The notes beneath the pieces were generated by a model. It had not been told where the DNA came from. It made no database searches and worked only from the letters and a program-made list of their open reading frames with translations. DNA of 64,000 nt from Saussurea involucrata (taxonomy: Eukaryota; Streptophyta; Magnoliopsida; Asterales; Asteraceae): contig CM066326.1 of the NCBI GenBank assembly GCA_033807775.1, positions 94,652,873 to 94,716,872 of the forward strand, given 5' to 3'. A program made the translations under genes and the position numbers. This document shows, piece by piece, positions 1 to 11,716 of this stretch (its first letter is position 1; each line of letters begins with the position of its first letter).

Positions 1-137
1 CATCATCATGTCATTCCTTAAACATAACCAAAATTTCCAACTATTTCCTTCTAGGATCTTTCCCTCACGCATAAGGAACAATTTTCATTCTTTAACGATT
101 TCTCATCTACTATACTACAGCTTGACTAATCTATTCA
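1..137 (-). mobile_element. Non-autonomous LTR element C, internal region, left fragment
   Basis: This is the internal part of an LTR element interrupted at 138 by element A. It continues at 17624 after the target duplication ATTCA. By eye it aligns with the internal region of element D near 49690-49800 (shared words such as CATTCCTTAAAC and CATTCTTTAA). No open frame is visible. The left LTR of C lies outside the window. The minus orientation is deduced from the primer site and LTR at 20256-21940. Confidence 0.7.
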
Positions 138-1056
138 TGTAACACCCTAAAAACCAGGGCCAATTTAAACCTCAAAATAAACAAGTTATGATCACCAAAA
201 ATATCAGACTTTTATAACCAGAGGATCAAAAGTGAAGTTTTATGTACATAAATATCTAACTTGAATAAGCTTACTAATCCAACATAATCAGATTACTAGA
301 TTATCTAAGCTTGCGTCCCAAAAATCATCAAAAGAAGATCTTGATCCTTTAACATCTATAAGTCTGATTTCTTCCAGTTACTGCATCTCACTTTCCCAGA
401 CTATTTCCCCGAGCTTGTACCTGATAAGAAATTTTAATTTGAAACATTAGGCTTTCGCCTAGTGAGAATATTCAAATCAAATTAAAATTTAACAACTAAA
501 ATTTTAACAGATATATCAAACCTGTTATCAACCATTTTATCGTACCAAAACTCTTTTCAACAACAGGAATCCACCCAATTCCCATCCTTATGACTAATTC
601 ATCTAGTCGTAATAATATCAACAAGAGATACTATAAATCATACCAGATTATAAGTAACTCCCCATCCAAAGAAATTACAGTTTCTATACCTGCTTATTTC
701 TTAGTCCGGAAGTAGAGATTACAAATTACTTTATACCTATCTCTGAACTTCCCTAAAAATTGAAGATCTCAAATCTTCCGTCTGAAATGGGAATTACAAA
801 CTCGATGTCTGCCTATTCCACATTTCACTTCCTCACCACCTTGAAACACTGGCCCCCAAATGGAATTTTATTTCTATATCGCGATCAACAACAAGGGCCC
901 TCACAGATGATTCAAGATTCACTCCAACAACTAGAAATAACATCCCAATGGTCAATGGCTAGTAAACGGTTTCCATTAGACCGTACTAAATGCCCCCACG
1001 ACCGGATGAATATTGCTAGCCAACGTAACACAATAACTGTGTATCATCACCCTTTC
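138..1056 (-). repeat. Element A left (3') LTR, outer part
   Basis: Starts TGTAACACCC, as does the right LTR at 15611. It is interrupted after 1056 by element B, whose target duplication CTTTC occupies 1052-1056 and 9593-9597. The rest of the LTR resumes at 9598. Confidence 0.93.
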
Positions 1057-2807
1057 TGAAACACCCTAAAAACAGGGTAAATTTAAACCCCAAAATAAAA
1101 TGCTATGATCACTAAAGATACCAAACTTTTATAACAACAAGGATCTACAGCATCATTTTATATACAACATTTAAACTTGTCCTAAATAATCTTATTAATC
1201 TATTCTTACAACATAAATAGATTAACTAGATTATCTAAGCTTCGTTCCAAAATCTCCAAAAGAATTGCTGGATCCTTCAACACCTCAAAGTTTGATATGA
1301 AATTCACTCCCCAAACTTCTTTCCCGAACCTGAACCTGATAAGACAGTTCAACTTAAAAACATTAGGCTTTCGCCTAGTGAGGTTAATCAATTCAAATTT
1401 AAAACTCAACAACTAAAACATCAGGTGTCTCAAACCTGCATCTTTCATCTTACCAAATCACGTTCCAACTACTATGACTATTTCACCTAGTCAGTAAATA
1501 GAATAACAACATCAATTACTTATAATCCCACCGGATTTATAAGAAATTAAACTCAACAACCCATGAAATGCAAATTACAACTCGATGTAATTTTCTCACA
1601 CTTCATCATTTAATAAACACCGAAAATGCGAATTACACCTTAATGTAATTCTCTCACACTTCCTATCGCCTGAAATGCGAATTACACCTCAATGTAATTC
1701 TCTCACATTTCAATACCTCACCACCCTGAATCACTCCACCACTAGAATTACCTTATAGGTCCCAGCTAGTATGCGGTTCCCATTAGACCGTACTAAGTTG
1801 CCCACTAGACCAAATGTAAACTCTAGCCATCGCAACACAATAAATATGTATCATCACTCTTTCTATTACATCCATAGTGCCAATAATATCAGATAAATCT
1901 CTATATTTAATAACTGATATAAACTCTTCATATGATAATATTTCATGCATAATCTTTATCATTAAATCATGTCAAGAGCATATAAATAATAACATGAAAA
2001 CTTCACATAAAATCATCATGCATTTTTATCTCAAAAAGCATCAAAGTTCGCAGGCTACTGATTGCGAGTTTCATATAATTCGCAAGCCAAAGCTGCGAAT
2101 TTCAGAAGTTCGCAGGCTATGGTTGCGAGTTTCACAAAACTCGCAAGCTACACTTGCGAAATTCTTATTTTCGCAACCAACGGTTGCGAACTTTATCTGA
2201 TTCTCGCAAGCCAAGGCTGCGAGATTCATTCACTGTTCATCATCATCTACCTCTCATTAAGCTGTTTCTTACCAGATTAAGCATTAAGCACATAAAATAA
2301 TATTTAAGCTCAATAAACACATACACATATGTTTACATGTTAAGTTTTAAGCAAGAATCAATTAAACTCACCTTAAAAGTCGATTTATACACTGATTCAC
2401 GTAAGAGCTTAACGAACAGCTTAATGGCAGCTTATCAACAATCTGGAAATAAACAGACTTTAAAAACTATACATCCTAACCACAAACAGTTAAGAAAACA
2501 AGTTCTTACCTCTAATTTCACCACTGATTTCTTTCTCTCTTTTCCTTCCTTCGCCCTTTTTCTTTTTTCTCTCGATCTCTCTGTTCTTTCTTTGTGAAAC
2601 ACTCCCACACAATAATCAGTATTTTACAATACTTATCCTCACAATTTGACACCTCCACACCCATTAGATGAGTCATTAACTCATTTTCCAATTAATACCT
2701 CAACTTCCAAAAATAACAAATTAACCCTTCTAGTTAACTTTCTTCATAAACTTTAAATAAATAATACTAAGTTATTATTTATTAAATGGAATTTTCAGGA
2801 TGTTACA
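1057..2807 (-). repeat. Element B left (3') LTR, 1751 bp
   Basis: Begins TGAAACACCC and ends GGATGTTACA. The same sequence recurs at 7842-9592. It contains the hairpin array at 2047-2226. The short open frames inside it (for example 1206-1412, 1877-2200 and 2337-2597) recur in the other LTR and are not genes. Confidence 0.95.
2047..2226. repeat. Array of six short inverted repeats in B LTR
   Basis: Six imperfect palindromes of about 21 bp follow each other at about 33-bp spacing. Each has the form YTCGCAAGCYA, a spacer, then TTGCGAR. CG dinucleotides are concentrated in the arms and rare in the surrounding A+T-rich LTR. The identical array sits in the right LTR at 8832-9011, and a related one lies in the LTRs of element A. 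Confidence 0.85.
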
Positions 2808-2827
2808 ATACTCCCCAACTTGAAAAT
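2808..2827 (-). other. Polypurine tract of element B
   Basis: On the minus strand a run containing AAGTTGGGGAGTAT directly precedes the 3' LTR. This is the usual position of the plus-strand primer of a Ty3/gypsy element. Element A has the same tract at 10620-10639. Confidence 0.8.
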
Positions 2828-2849
2828 GATTTTGTCCCCGAAATCAAAG

Positions 2850-4511
2850 TCAGGTAAACAAATGAGGATATCTATCCCTCATACTCTCTTCTGACTCTAA
2901 AGTCACATTACTACCTCTATGGTGTTTCCACGGTACTTTCAACATAGCTACCTCTTTACCACTACGTAGCTTTCTAACTGATCTTTCTAAAATTGCCTCT
3001 GGTTCCTCTACACAACGACTCTTTTCATCTATTCTCACATCTGCAAGTGGAATCACATCTTCCTCTACGGCCAAACACTTCCGAAGATAACATACATGGA
3101 AAGTATTATGAACCCCTTCCAACTCTGGTGGAAGATCTAACTTGTAAGCTTGTAACCCAATTCTCTCAACAATGGTGAAAGGTCCTAGAAAACGAGGACT
3201 CAACTTCCCACGTTTTCCAAACCTTATCACACCTTTCCATGGGGATACCTTGAGCATCACACGCTCCCCAACTTGAAATTCCTTTGGTCTCCGCTTCGGA
3301 TCAGCATAACTCTTCTGTCTATCTTGGGCTGCTTTCATATACTGCCGAATCTCTTTTACTTTATCCGCTGTTTGCTGTACTAACTCTGGACCAGCAAATT
3401 GTTTCTCCCCGGCTTCTAACCAACACACCGGAGTTCCACACTTACGACCATACAACGCTTCGAAGGGTGCTCTCCCGATGCTCGAATGATAACTATTGTT
3501 ATACGCAAATTCTACTAACGGTAGATGCGTATCCCAATTACCACCAAAATCCAAAACACAACACCAGAGCATATCCTCCAAAGTTTGAATAGTCCGCTCA
3601 CTCTGTCCATCGGTCTGTGGATGAAAAGCAGTACTCAAATTAACTTTAGTACCCAATTCTTCTTGCAATGATCGCCAAAATCTCGAGGTAAACCGACTAT
3701 CACGATCTGACACTATCGACACCGGTATACCATGCCTTGATACCACCTCATCAATATACAACTTTGCCAATTTCTCAATTGGTGATGCCTCTTTCATTGC
3801 TAGAAAATGAGCACTCTTATTTAATCTATCCACGATTACCCATATTGTGTCGTTACCTTTTTGCGTCTTTGGTAACTTCGTCACAAAGTCCATGGTAATC
3901 TTCTCCCACTTCCATTCCGGAATTTCCAAAGATTGGAAACTTCCGTAAGGCTTCTGATGTTCAGCTTTTACCAACAAACAAGTAGTACACATTTCTACCT
4001 TTCGCGCCACATCTACTTTCATCGCTGGCCACCAATAATGCAATTTCAGATCTCGATACATCTTCGTACTCCCAGGGTGAATGGAATATTTAGATCTATG
4101 AGCATCTTCGAGAATCAACTCTCGATTTCCTCCCATTTTAGGCACCCAAACTCTTCCTTGAAATAATTTAATCCCCCGGCCATCTTCAGTCAACTGAAGA
4201 TGTTGCTTACCCATTACTTCTTCTTTCAGATTTTCCTCTCGCAAAGCAACCACTTGTGCTTCTTTAATCTTTTCCATCAAACTTGACGTTACATCAATTC
4301 TAGCGTTTACCAATTTCAAACACCCACCATACTCTTTTCTACTTAAGGCATCAGCCACGACATTTGCTTTACCAGGATGGTAATGCAATTCACAATCGTA
4401 ATCCTTAAGCAATTCTAACCATCTTCGCTGCCTCATGTTTAATTCTTTTTGATCAAAAACATGTTGCAAACTCTTTTGATCAGTAAAAAGAGTACACTTC
4501 GTTCCATACAA
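2850..4511 (-). pseudogene. Element B pol, 3' half: RNase H end, integrase, chromodomain-like tail
   Basis: A 553-residue open frame in the same reading frame as the upstream gag-pol frame, separated from it only by the stop at 4521-4523. Residues 1-60 finish the RNase H fold (LFTDQKSL and the motif HYHPGKANVVADALSR). The HHCC zinc-binding domain follows at about 137-180 (H...H...CTTC). The integrase catalytic triad is D208, D269 and E305, with the canonical 35-residue gap between the last two. The tail at about 470-553 (EEPEAILERSVRKL ... YPHLF) resembles the divergent chromodomain of Tekay/Del elements, which in this family targets heterochromatin. It cannot be made from its own start in the normal gag-pol way, so I treat it as the downstream part of a broken polyprotein. 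Confidence 0.9.
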
Positions 4512-4520
4512 ATAGTGTCG

Positions 4521-7520
4521 TCATAGCTTCAAAGCGAACACCACTGCTGCTAACTCTAAATCATGGGTAGGATAATTCTTTTCATGCTCCTTAAGCTGTC
4601 TTGAGGCATAGGCAATCACTTTGCCCCTTTGCATTAGCACACATCCTAAACCCATTTTTGAAGCATCACTATATACAACAAAATCTTCTGTCCCTTCTGG
4701 CAGGGCAAGAATAGGTGCTTCACACAGTTTTTGACGTAATAATCTGAAAGTTGTTTCCTGTTTCTTCGTCCAAACAAACTTCTCATTCTTTCTGGTTAAC
4801 AACGTCAAAGCAGATGCAATCTTAGAAAAATCTTTTATGAATCGTCTATAATAACCTGCTAATCCCAGAAAGCTTCTTATCTCAGATGCACTTCTAGGTG
4901 TCTCCCAATTCGTCATTGCTTCAATCTTTGAAGGATCTACTTTAACTCCTTCAGAAGTAATTACATGACCTAGAAACTGTACTTCCTTCAACCAAAATTC
5001 ACACTTTGAAAACTTCGCGTACAACTTCTCTTTTCTTAAAACTCCTAAGACTTCACGAAGATGCTGCTCATGATCTTCTTCAGTCTTTGAATAAATAAGT
5101 ATATCATCAATAAACACGATGACAAACTTATCTAAAAATGGTCGACACACTTTGTTCATCAAGTCCATAAAAATCGCAGGAGCATTTGTCAACCCAAATG
5201 GCATTACAAGGAACTCAAAATGTCCATATCTTGTTCTAAACGCTGTTTTTGAAACGTCTTCATCTCTTACTCGCACTTGATGGTATCCAGATCTTAAGTC
5301 TATCTTTGAAAAGCATCCCGCACCTTGGAGTTGATCGAATAGATCATCAATCCTCGGAAGCGGATACTTGTTCTTAATAGTTACCTTATTCAACTCTCGG
5401 TAATCAATACACATTCTCATGGTACCATCTTTCTTCTTAACAAATAAAACTGGAGCTCCCCACGGTGAAGAACTCGGTCTTACAAAACCCTTATCTAATA
5501 ACTCCTGAAGCTGAGTCATCATCTCTTTCATCTCAGCAGGTGCTAAACGATAAGGTGCTCGTGCAATTGGTGCCGATCCAGGAATAATATCGATACGAAA
5601 CTCCACCTGTCTTTCAACTGGCAAACCTGGAAGGTCATCCGGGAACACATCCGGAAACTCACGCACCACATTGATATCTTGAATATTTTTCTTTTCTAAC
5701 TTTGTATCAATAACATAGGCTAGATAAGACCAACACTCTTTCGATAAACATTTCCGTGCCTTCATCACTGAAATCAACGGAATTTCTCCTTCCTGTTTTT
5801 CTCCGAACACGAATACACTATCTTTCTCGCTCATTGGAATTCGAATCAGCTTCTTTGCGCACATAATTTCTGCCTGGTTGTTGCTCAACCAGTCCATCCC
5901 TACCACAATATCAAAACTCCCAATTTCCATTAACAACAAGTTAATCGGAAATTCTGTTCCCTCTATCATAATCTTACAATCGGCCAGGCTCTCCTTAACC
6001 AAAGTCTGAACTCCATTAGCTATTTCGACTACTAAGGCATCTCCTAGAGTAGTAACATGCATAGCTAATTTATGTTGAAACAACTTGGACACAAAAGAAT
6101 AATTTGCGCCACTATCAAACAACACACGTGCAGGAACAGAGTTTATAAGAAATGTACCCGAGACCACGTCCTTTGACCCCTTCGCTTCATCAGCAGTCAT
6201 TTGGAATGCACGACCGGTTGGTTTGGGAATATCCAGCTTTCTTCCCTGATCTCCTCCTCTTTTCAACTTCGGACAATCTTTTCGAAAATGACCCGGTTGC
6301 TGACATTCAAAACAAATTGATCCAGGTACTGAACAATTTGACGCCATATGTCCCATCTTCCCACACTTATAACATATATTCCCAACCATACGGCATTGGC
6401 CAAAATGTTTACTTCTGCACTTTGCACACCAACTCGGTTCTCTTCGAGAATCATTGCGAATGTTCTTTCCGAATAATCTTAATTTCGGAGAAGGTTCGGA
6501 ACGACCATCCCATTTTCTCTTTTCTCCCACCTGCGCTTTCTCTTCCTTATCTTTCTCATACATTTCTTCTATGACCTTTGCTTCCTCAATCGTCTCCCTC
6601 AAAGTAGCAGATTTCGAACTGCGAACTCTAGTCATCATATCTGCTGGTAGACCTTTCAAGTAATACTTAATCTTTTCTTTCTCTGTTGAAGCCACGTGCC
6701 CCACAAGATTTAGCTTCTCCATAAAGACCTCGGTATATTTTCTCACCGACATATTACCCTTCTTAATATTCCGAAACTCTTCTTCGATTCGGTCCATCTC
6801 GTGCTCGTTACAATATTCTTCTAAAATCTTTGCTTTAAATTGACTCCATGTTACGGAATTCAAAGCTGCTTCCGTCACAGTTGATGACAACACATTCCAC
6901 CACTGTAACGCTTTTCCACGTAACATTTGCGACCCAAATCTCACCTTAGATCGCTCATCTGTACATTCACAGGCACGAAAAGCCTGCTCGATTTCTCTTA
7001 ACCAGTTCATACAAACCACGGGATTATCATCTCCCTTGAATTCTGGTGGTTTACAACTTAGAAACGTCTTGTAAGAACAGTTTCTGTCAACCCTCCTATC
7101 TGTCTCCACTCCTGGATTTACAGTCGGATTAATCACATTAGTGTCGGCCACTGTTCTCCTTGGCTCCACATTTCGATCATTAATCAATTTCGTAAACATC
7201 TCTGCCTGTCTCCCCATTACAGTATTCATCATCTCTGCTTGCCTCTCCATTGAAGCATTCATCAGCCGAGTCACATTATCCATTATTCGCCCCTCCATAC
7301 CTGAATCTGACGACGTTTGATCAACATTACTAGTACCTCCTGGATGTACTCGACTTCGCATTCCTCCCAAGGAAAGAAAATCTGATGGCGTATCAGGAAC
7401 TCCGCCCAATCCAGTTTGTCTCTCTCCAGCATCGTCTAACCAATTCCTATTCATCGAAGAATTTGGAGACCTCGGGGGCGTATTCACCATCTTTCTGATG
7501 GAGCATAAAAGAATACTCAT
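4521..7520 (-). pseudogene. Element B gag-protease-RT-RNase H, ends at a nonsense codon
   Basis: A 999-residue open frame. The likely true start is the second Met (7490), because element A shares MVNTPPR there. In order: coiled or variable N-terminus; retrotransposon Gag domain at about 145-330 (YKTFLSCKPPEF ... QWWNVL); a short CxxC...H...C cluster at 365-376; CCHC knuckles at 383-396 and 403-416; aspartic protease at about 455-560 with D469-S-G; reverse transcriptase at about 640-850 with the FIDD active site at 803-806; RNase H from about 945 (YSDASK). The frame stops inside RNase H where element A has a Trp codon: CCA has become TCA on the plus strand, a C-to-T change. Gag through RT is uninterrupted, so the protein could still form particles and polymerase but not RNase H or integrase without readthrough. 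Confidence 0.93.
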
Positions 7521-7826
7521 CAGTTAATGGTTTATACAACTAAACATACAATACATACTTTACCGCTAATCAGTCACTGTAACAATTTAGAAACAAGTAT
7601 GCTTGTGTAATAATATATTCATAATAACAGTAGCTAATTGAAATTGCGAACATATCATACATGAGAATTCTCATTACCATTGTTACAGTACCAACTTCGC
7701 GTATTTCTGTCGACTCTAAGACTACCCAATCTTAATACTTCTACCCAGAACTCACGGATCATAACTTAACTCATCTCAGCTTAAGTCTAGGTATCTCAAA
7801 TTCATACCTAGTTCGCTTAAACTAAA

Positions 7827-7838
7827 GCTCTGATACCA
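7827..7838 (-). other. Primer binding site of element B (iMet tRNA)
   Basis: The minus strand reads TGGTATCAGAGC, complementary to the 3' end of plant initiator-Met tRNA, starting three bases inside the 5' LTR edge at 7842. The leader between here and gag (7521-7826) contains the perfect 14-nt palindrome ATGAGAATTCTCAT near 7666-7679. Confidence 0.93.
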
Positions 7839-7841
7839 TAC

Positions 7842-9592
7842 TGAAACACCCTAAAAACAGGGTAAATTTAAACCCCAAAATAAAATGCTATGATCACTAA
7901 AGATACCAAACTTTTATAACAACAAGGATCTACAGCATCATTTTATATACAACATTTAAACTTGTCCTAAATAATCTTATTAATCTATTCTTACAACATA
8001 AATAGATTAACTAGATTATCTAAGCTTCGTTCCAAAATCTCCAAAAGAATTGCTGGATCCTTCAACACCTCAAAGTTTGATATGAAATTCACTCCCCAAA
8101 CTTCTTTCCCGAACCTGAACCTGATAAGACAGTTCAACTTAAAAACATTAGGCTTTCGCCTAGTGAGGTTAATCAATTCAAATTTAAAACTCAACAACTA
8201 AAACATCAGGTGTCTCAAACCTGCATCTTTCATCTTACCAAATCACGTTCCAACTACTATGACTATTTCACCTAGTCAGTAAATAGAATAACAACATCAA
8301 TTACTTATAATCCCACCGGATTTATAAGAAATTAAACTCAACAACCCATGAAATGCAAATTACAACTCGATGTAATTTTCTCACACTTCATCATTTAATA
8401 AACACCGAAAATGCGAATTACACCTTAATGTAATTCTCTCACACTTCCTATCGCCTGAAATGCGAATTACACCTCAATGTAATTCTCTCACATTTCAATA
8501 CCTCACCACCCTGAATCACTCCACCACTAGAATTACCTTATAGGTCCCAGCTAGTATGCGGTTCCCATTAGACCGTACTAAGTTGCCCACTAGACCAAAT
8601 GTAAACTCTAGCCATCGCAACACAATAAATATGTATCATCACTCTTTCTATTACATCCATTGTGCCAATAATATCAGATAAATCTCTATATTTAATAACT
8701 GATATAAACTCTTCATATGATAATATTTCATGCATAATCTTTATCATTAAATCATGTCAAGAGCATATAAATAATAACATGAAAACTTCACATAAAATCA
8801 TCATGCATTTTTATCTCAAAAAGCATCAAAGTTCGCAGGCTACTGATTGCGAGTTTCATATAATTCGCAAGCCAAAGCTGCGAATTTCAGAAGTTCGCAG
8901 GCTATGGTTGCGAGTTTCACAAAACTCGCAAGCTACACTTGCGAAATTCTTATTTTCGCAACCAACGGTTGCGAACTTTATCTGATTCTCGCAAGCCAAG
9001 GCTGCGAGATTCATTCACTGTTCATCATCATCTACCTCTCATTAAGCTGTTTCTTACCAGATTAAGCATTAAGCACATAAAATAATATTTAAGCTCAATA
9101 AACACATACACATATGTTTACATGTTAAGTTTTAAGCAAGAATCAATTAAACTCACCTTAAAAGTCGATTTATACACTGATTCACGTAAGAGCTTAACGA
9201 ACAGCTTAATGGCAGCTTATCAACAATCTGGAAATAAACAGACTTTAAAAACTATACATCCTAACCACAAACAGTTAAGAAAACAAGTTCTTACCTCTAA
9301 TTTCACCACTGATTTCTTTCTCTCTTTTCCTTCCTTCGCCCTTTTTCTTTTTTCTCTCGATCTCTCTGTTCTTTCTTTGTGAAACACTCCCACACAATAA
9401 TCAGTATTTTACAATACTTATCCTCACAATTTGACACCTCCACACCCATTAGATGAGTCATTAACTCATTTTCCAATTAATACCTCAACTTCCAAAAATA
9501 ACAAATTAACCCTTCTAGTTAACTTTCTTCATAAACTTTAAATAAATAATACTAAGTTATTATTTATTAAATGGAATTTTCAGGATGTTACA
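7842..9592 (-). repeat. Element B right (5') LTR, 1751 bp
   Basis: Matches 1057-2807 in length and sequence except for T at 8661. This is the promoter-bearing copy for the minus-strand transcript. I see no convincing TATA box near its minus-strand start. Confidence 0.95.
8832..9011. repeat. Inverted-repeat array in right LTR of B
   Basis: Copy of the six-hairpin array described at 2047-2226. Confidence 0.85.
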
Positions 9593-10619
9593 CTTTCTAT
9601 CGTATACTAAAGATGTACGATATATCATATATTCTATATATCTATATACAGAATATTAATTACAACAATTATCCCCATTTTTGCCAATTAGCATCGGGGA
9701 TCAACATCTCAAATGTTAACTATATGATCGGACTCATAAATAAGTCCTTTACAATTATTCATAACATGGCTTTCATATCAAATTCTGAGTTATAATCATA
9801 TAACAAATAACATATAAATATCAGATTGCATTCCACATAAAAGCTTTAAACTACTACTGAAAGTCTAAAAATCGCAAGCCAATGTAGCGAAAAGCTACAC
9901 TTTTCACAAGCCAAAGCTGCGAAAAGTTCAAAAGTAGCAACCCACTGTTGCGAGTTCTTCAAAACTCGCAAGCCATGCTTGCGAATTCTATCACTTTGCG
10001 CAGTCAAAGCTTGCGCAAAGTGTACTGTTCATCGTCTCTTTCACAAACTTTGAACCAGTACCGATTTTCTTAGCAATTAAGCCTACAGATGATTCAATCC
10101 CAAGGAAAACATATCTATTACCATTCTAATTGCTTAATTTTAAAGAGAGTTGAATAAACTCACCTTAATGAGAATTTCTGATCACTGATCACTTACACCA
10201 GCTTAATCAACAGCTTAAAGAAATCTGGACAAAATACTACCATTTAAAATCGATGGAGATGAACAAAACAGATGAGAAAACAAATTCTTACCACAAAATC
10301 ACCAACTGATTTCTCCTCTTCTTTTCTTCTTTTCTTCTTTTCTTCCTTTCGTCTATCTCTCTGTCACGTTCTATCTCTCTCTATTTCTCTGTTTCCTATC
10401 TTTGAGAATACAAAACAAAACTCAGTATTTCCAAATACTGATTAAATTCTAATGTGACACCTCATGTCATAAACATGAGTCATCACCCAACATACACCTT
10501 TTACCTCAAACTTTCAAATAAAGACAAATCAACCCTCCAAGTTAATTTTCTCAAAAATAAATTGTACCAAAATACAATTTATCTACTATTAATTACAATG
10601 GAATTTTCGAGGTGTTACA
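9593..10619 (-). repeat. Element A left LTR, inner part
   Basis: Continuation of the LTR interrupted at 1056. Bases 9593-9597 repeat CTTTC. It matches the right LTR from about 16536 onward and ends GGTGTTACA at 10619. Confidence 0.93.
9871..10020. repeat. Inverted-repeat array in left LTR of A (short form)
   Basis: Contains several CGCAAGCC...TTGCGA palindromes and ends in a 9-bp-stem hairpin with arms CTTTGCGC and GCGCAAAG. It has one copy of the 33-bp unit that is present three times in the right LTR at 16814-17025. Confidence 0.85.
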
Positions 10620-10639
10620 ATACTCCCCAACTTGAAAAG
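10620..10639 (-). other. Polypurine tract of element A
   Basis: Minus-strand purine run directly before the 3' LTR, near-identical to the tract of element B at 2808. Confidence 0.8.
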
Positions 10640-10660
10640 GATTTTGTCCCCGAAATCAAA

Positions 10661-11704
10661 CTAAGCAAACAATTGAGGGTATCGTTTCTTCATTTCTTCC
10701 TCCGGCTCTAAAGTCACGTTACTGCCTCGGTGATGTTTCCATTGTACTTTCAACATAGGCACCTCTTTGCCGTTTCTTAACTTCCGAACCGATCTTTCTA
10801 GAATCGCTTCCGGTTCTTCAACACATCGACTCTTCTCGTCCACCTTGACATCAGTTATCGGAATCACATCTTGTTCTTCGGCCAAACACTTCCGAAGATA
10901 ACACACATGAAATGTGTTATGAATTCCTTCTAATTCAGGTGGTAGATCTAATTGATACACTTGCTGACCAATTCTCTTAGTGATAGTGAAAGGTCCTAGA
11001 AAACGAGGACTTAACTTCCCACGCTTTCCAAAACGAATTACACCTTTCCACGGAGATACTTTCAGCATAACTCGCTCCCCAACTTGAAATTCTTTTGGTC
11101 TCCTTTTTAGATCAGCATAACTCTTCTGTCTATCCTGAGCCGCTTTCATGTGTTGTCGGATTTCCTTCACTTTATCAGTCGTTTGTTGCACCATTTCCGA
11201 TCCGGCAAACTGTTTCTCTCCAGCTTCTAACCAACATACTGGAGTTCTACACTTTCTACCATACAAGGCTTCAAACGGTGATCTTCCGATACTAGAATGA
11301 TAACTATTGTTATACGCAAGTTCTACTAATGGTAAATGCGTATCCCAATTACCTCCAAAATCTAATATACATGCTCTAAGCATATCTTCCAACGTCTGAA
11401 TAGTTCTTTCACTTTGACCGTCCGTTTGTGGATGATACGCGGTACTCAAATTTAATTTCGTACCCAACTCTTCTTGAAGTGACTGCCAAAACCTTGATGT
11501 AAACCGACTATCACGATCAGAAACAATAGACACTGGTATACCATGTCTTGACACCACTTCGTCAATATACAACTTCGCCAACTTTTCTATTGGTGAAGCT
11601 TCTTTCATAGCAAGGAAGTGAGCACTCTTCGTCAACCTGTCAACTATTACCCATATAGTGTCGTTACCTCTTTGCGTCTTGGGTAACTTCGTCACGAAAT
11701 CCAT
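10661..11704 (-). pseudogene. Element A integrase core and chromodomain-like tail
   Basis: A 347-residue open frame starting just after the nonsense codon at 11717-11719. It begins at the first catalytic Asp region (MDFVTKLPK), then shows SDRDSRF (second Asp), the HPQTDGQSER motif (Glu), the GPFTI-type integrase C-terminal module and a chromodomain-like tail ending YPQLF. All three catalytic acidic residues are present, but the piece is detached from its zinc-binding N-terminus by the stop. Confidence 0.9.
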
Positions 11705-11716
11705 AGTAATCTTATC

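Larger units (their letters stand above)
1057..9592 (-). mobile_element. Element B: young Ty3/gypsy (Tekay-like chromovirus) inserted in the LTR of A
   Basis: An 8.5-kb element with TG...CA ends and the target duplication CTTTC on both sides. Its LTRs are 1057-2807 and 7842-9592, both exactly 1751 bp. The only difference I found by eye is A at 1876 versus T at 8661, so insertion was recent. The iMet-type primer site (7827-7838) and the purine tract next to 2807 fix the minus orientation. Internal coding is gag-protease-RT-RNase H-integrase-chromodomain in one frame with a single nonsense codon at 4521-4523. It is a sibling of its host element A: the proteins and LTR architecture are clearly homologous. 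Confidence 0.95.

Noticed and set aside
6152..6574. Plus-strand frames opposite gag-pol of A and B
   Set aside because: They are antisense shadows of coding sequence (protease/knuckle region) that occur in homologous positions in both elements.
7827..7838. tRNA gene or tRNA fragment at GCTCTGATACCA motifs
   Set aside because: At all five places it is a 12-nt primer-binding complement next to an LTR, with no cloverleaf sequence around it.
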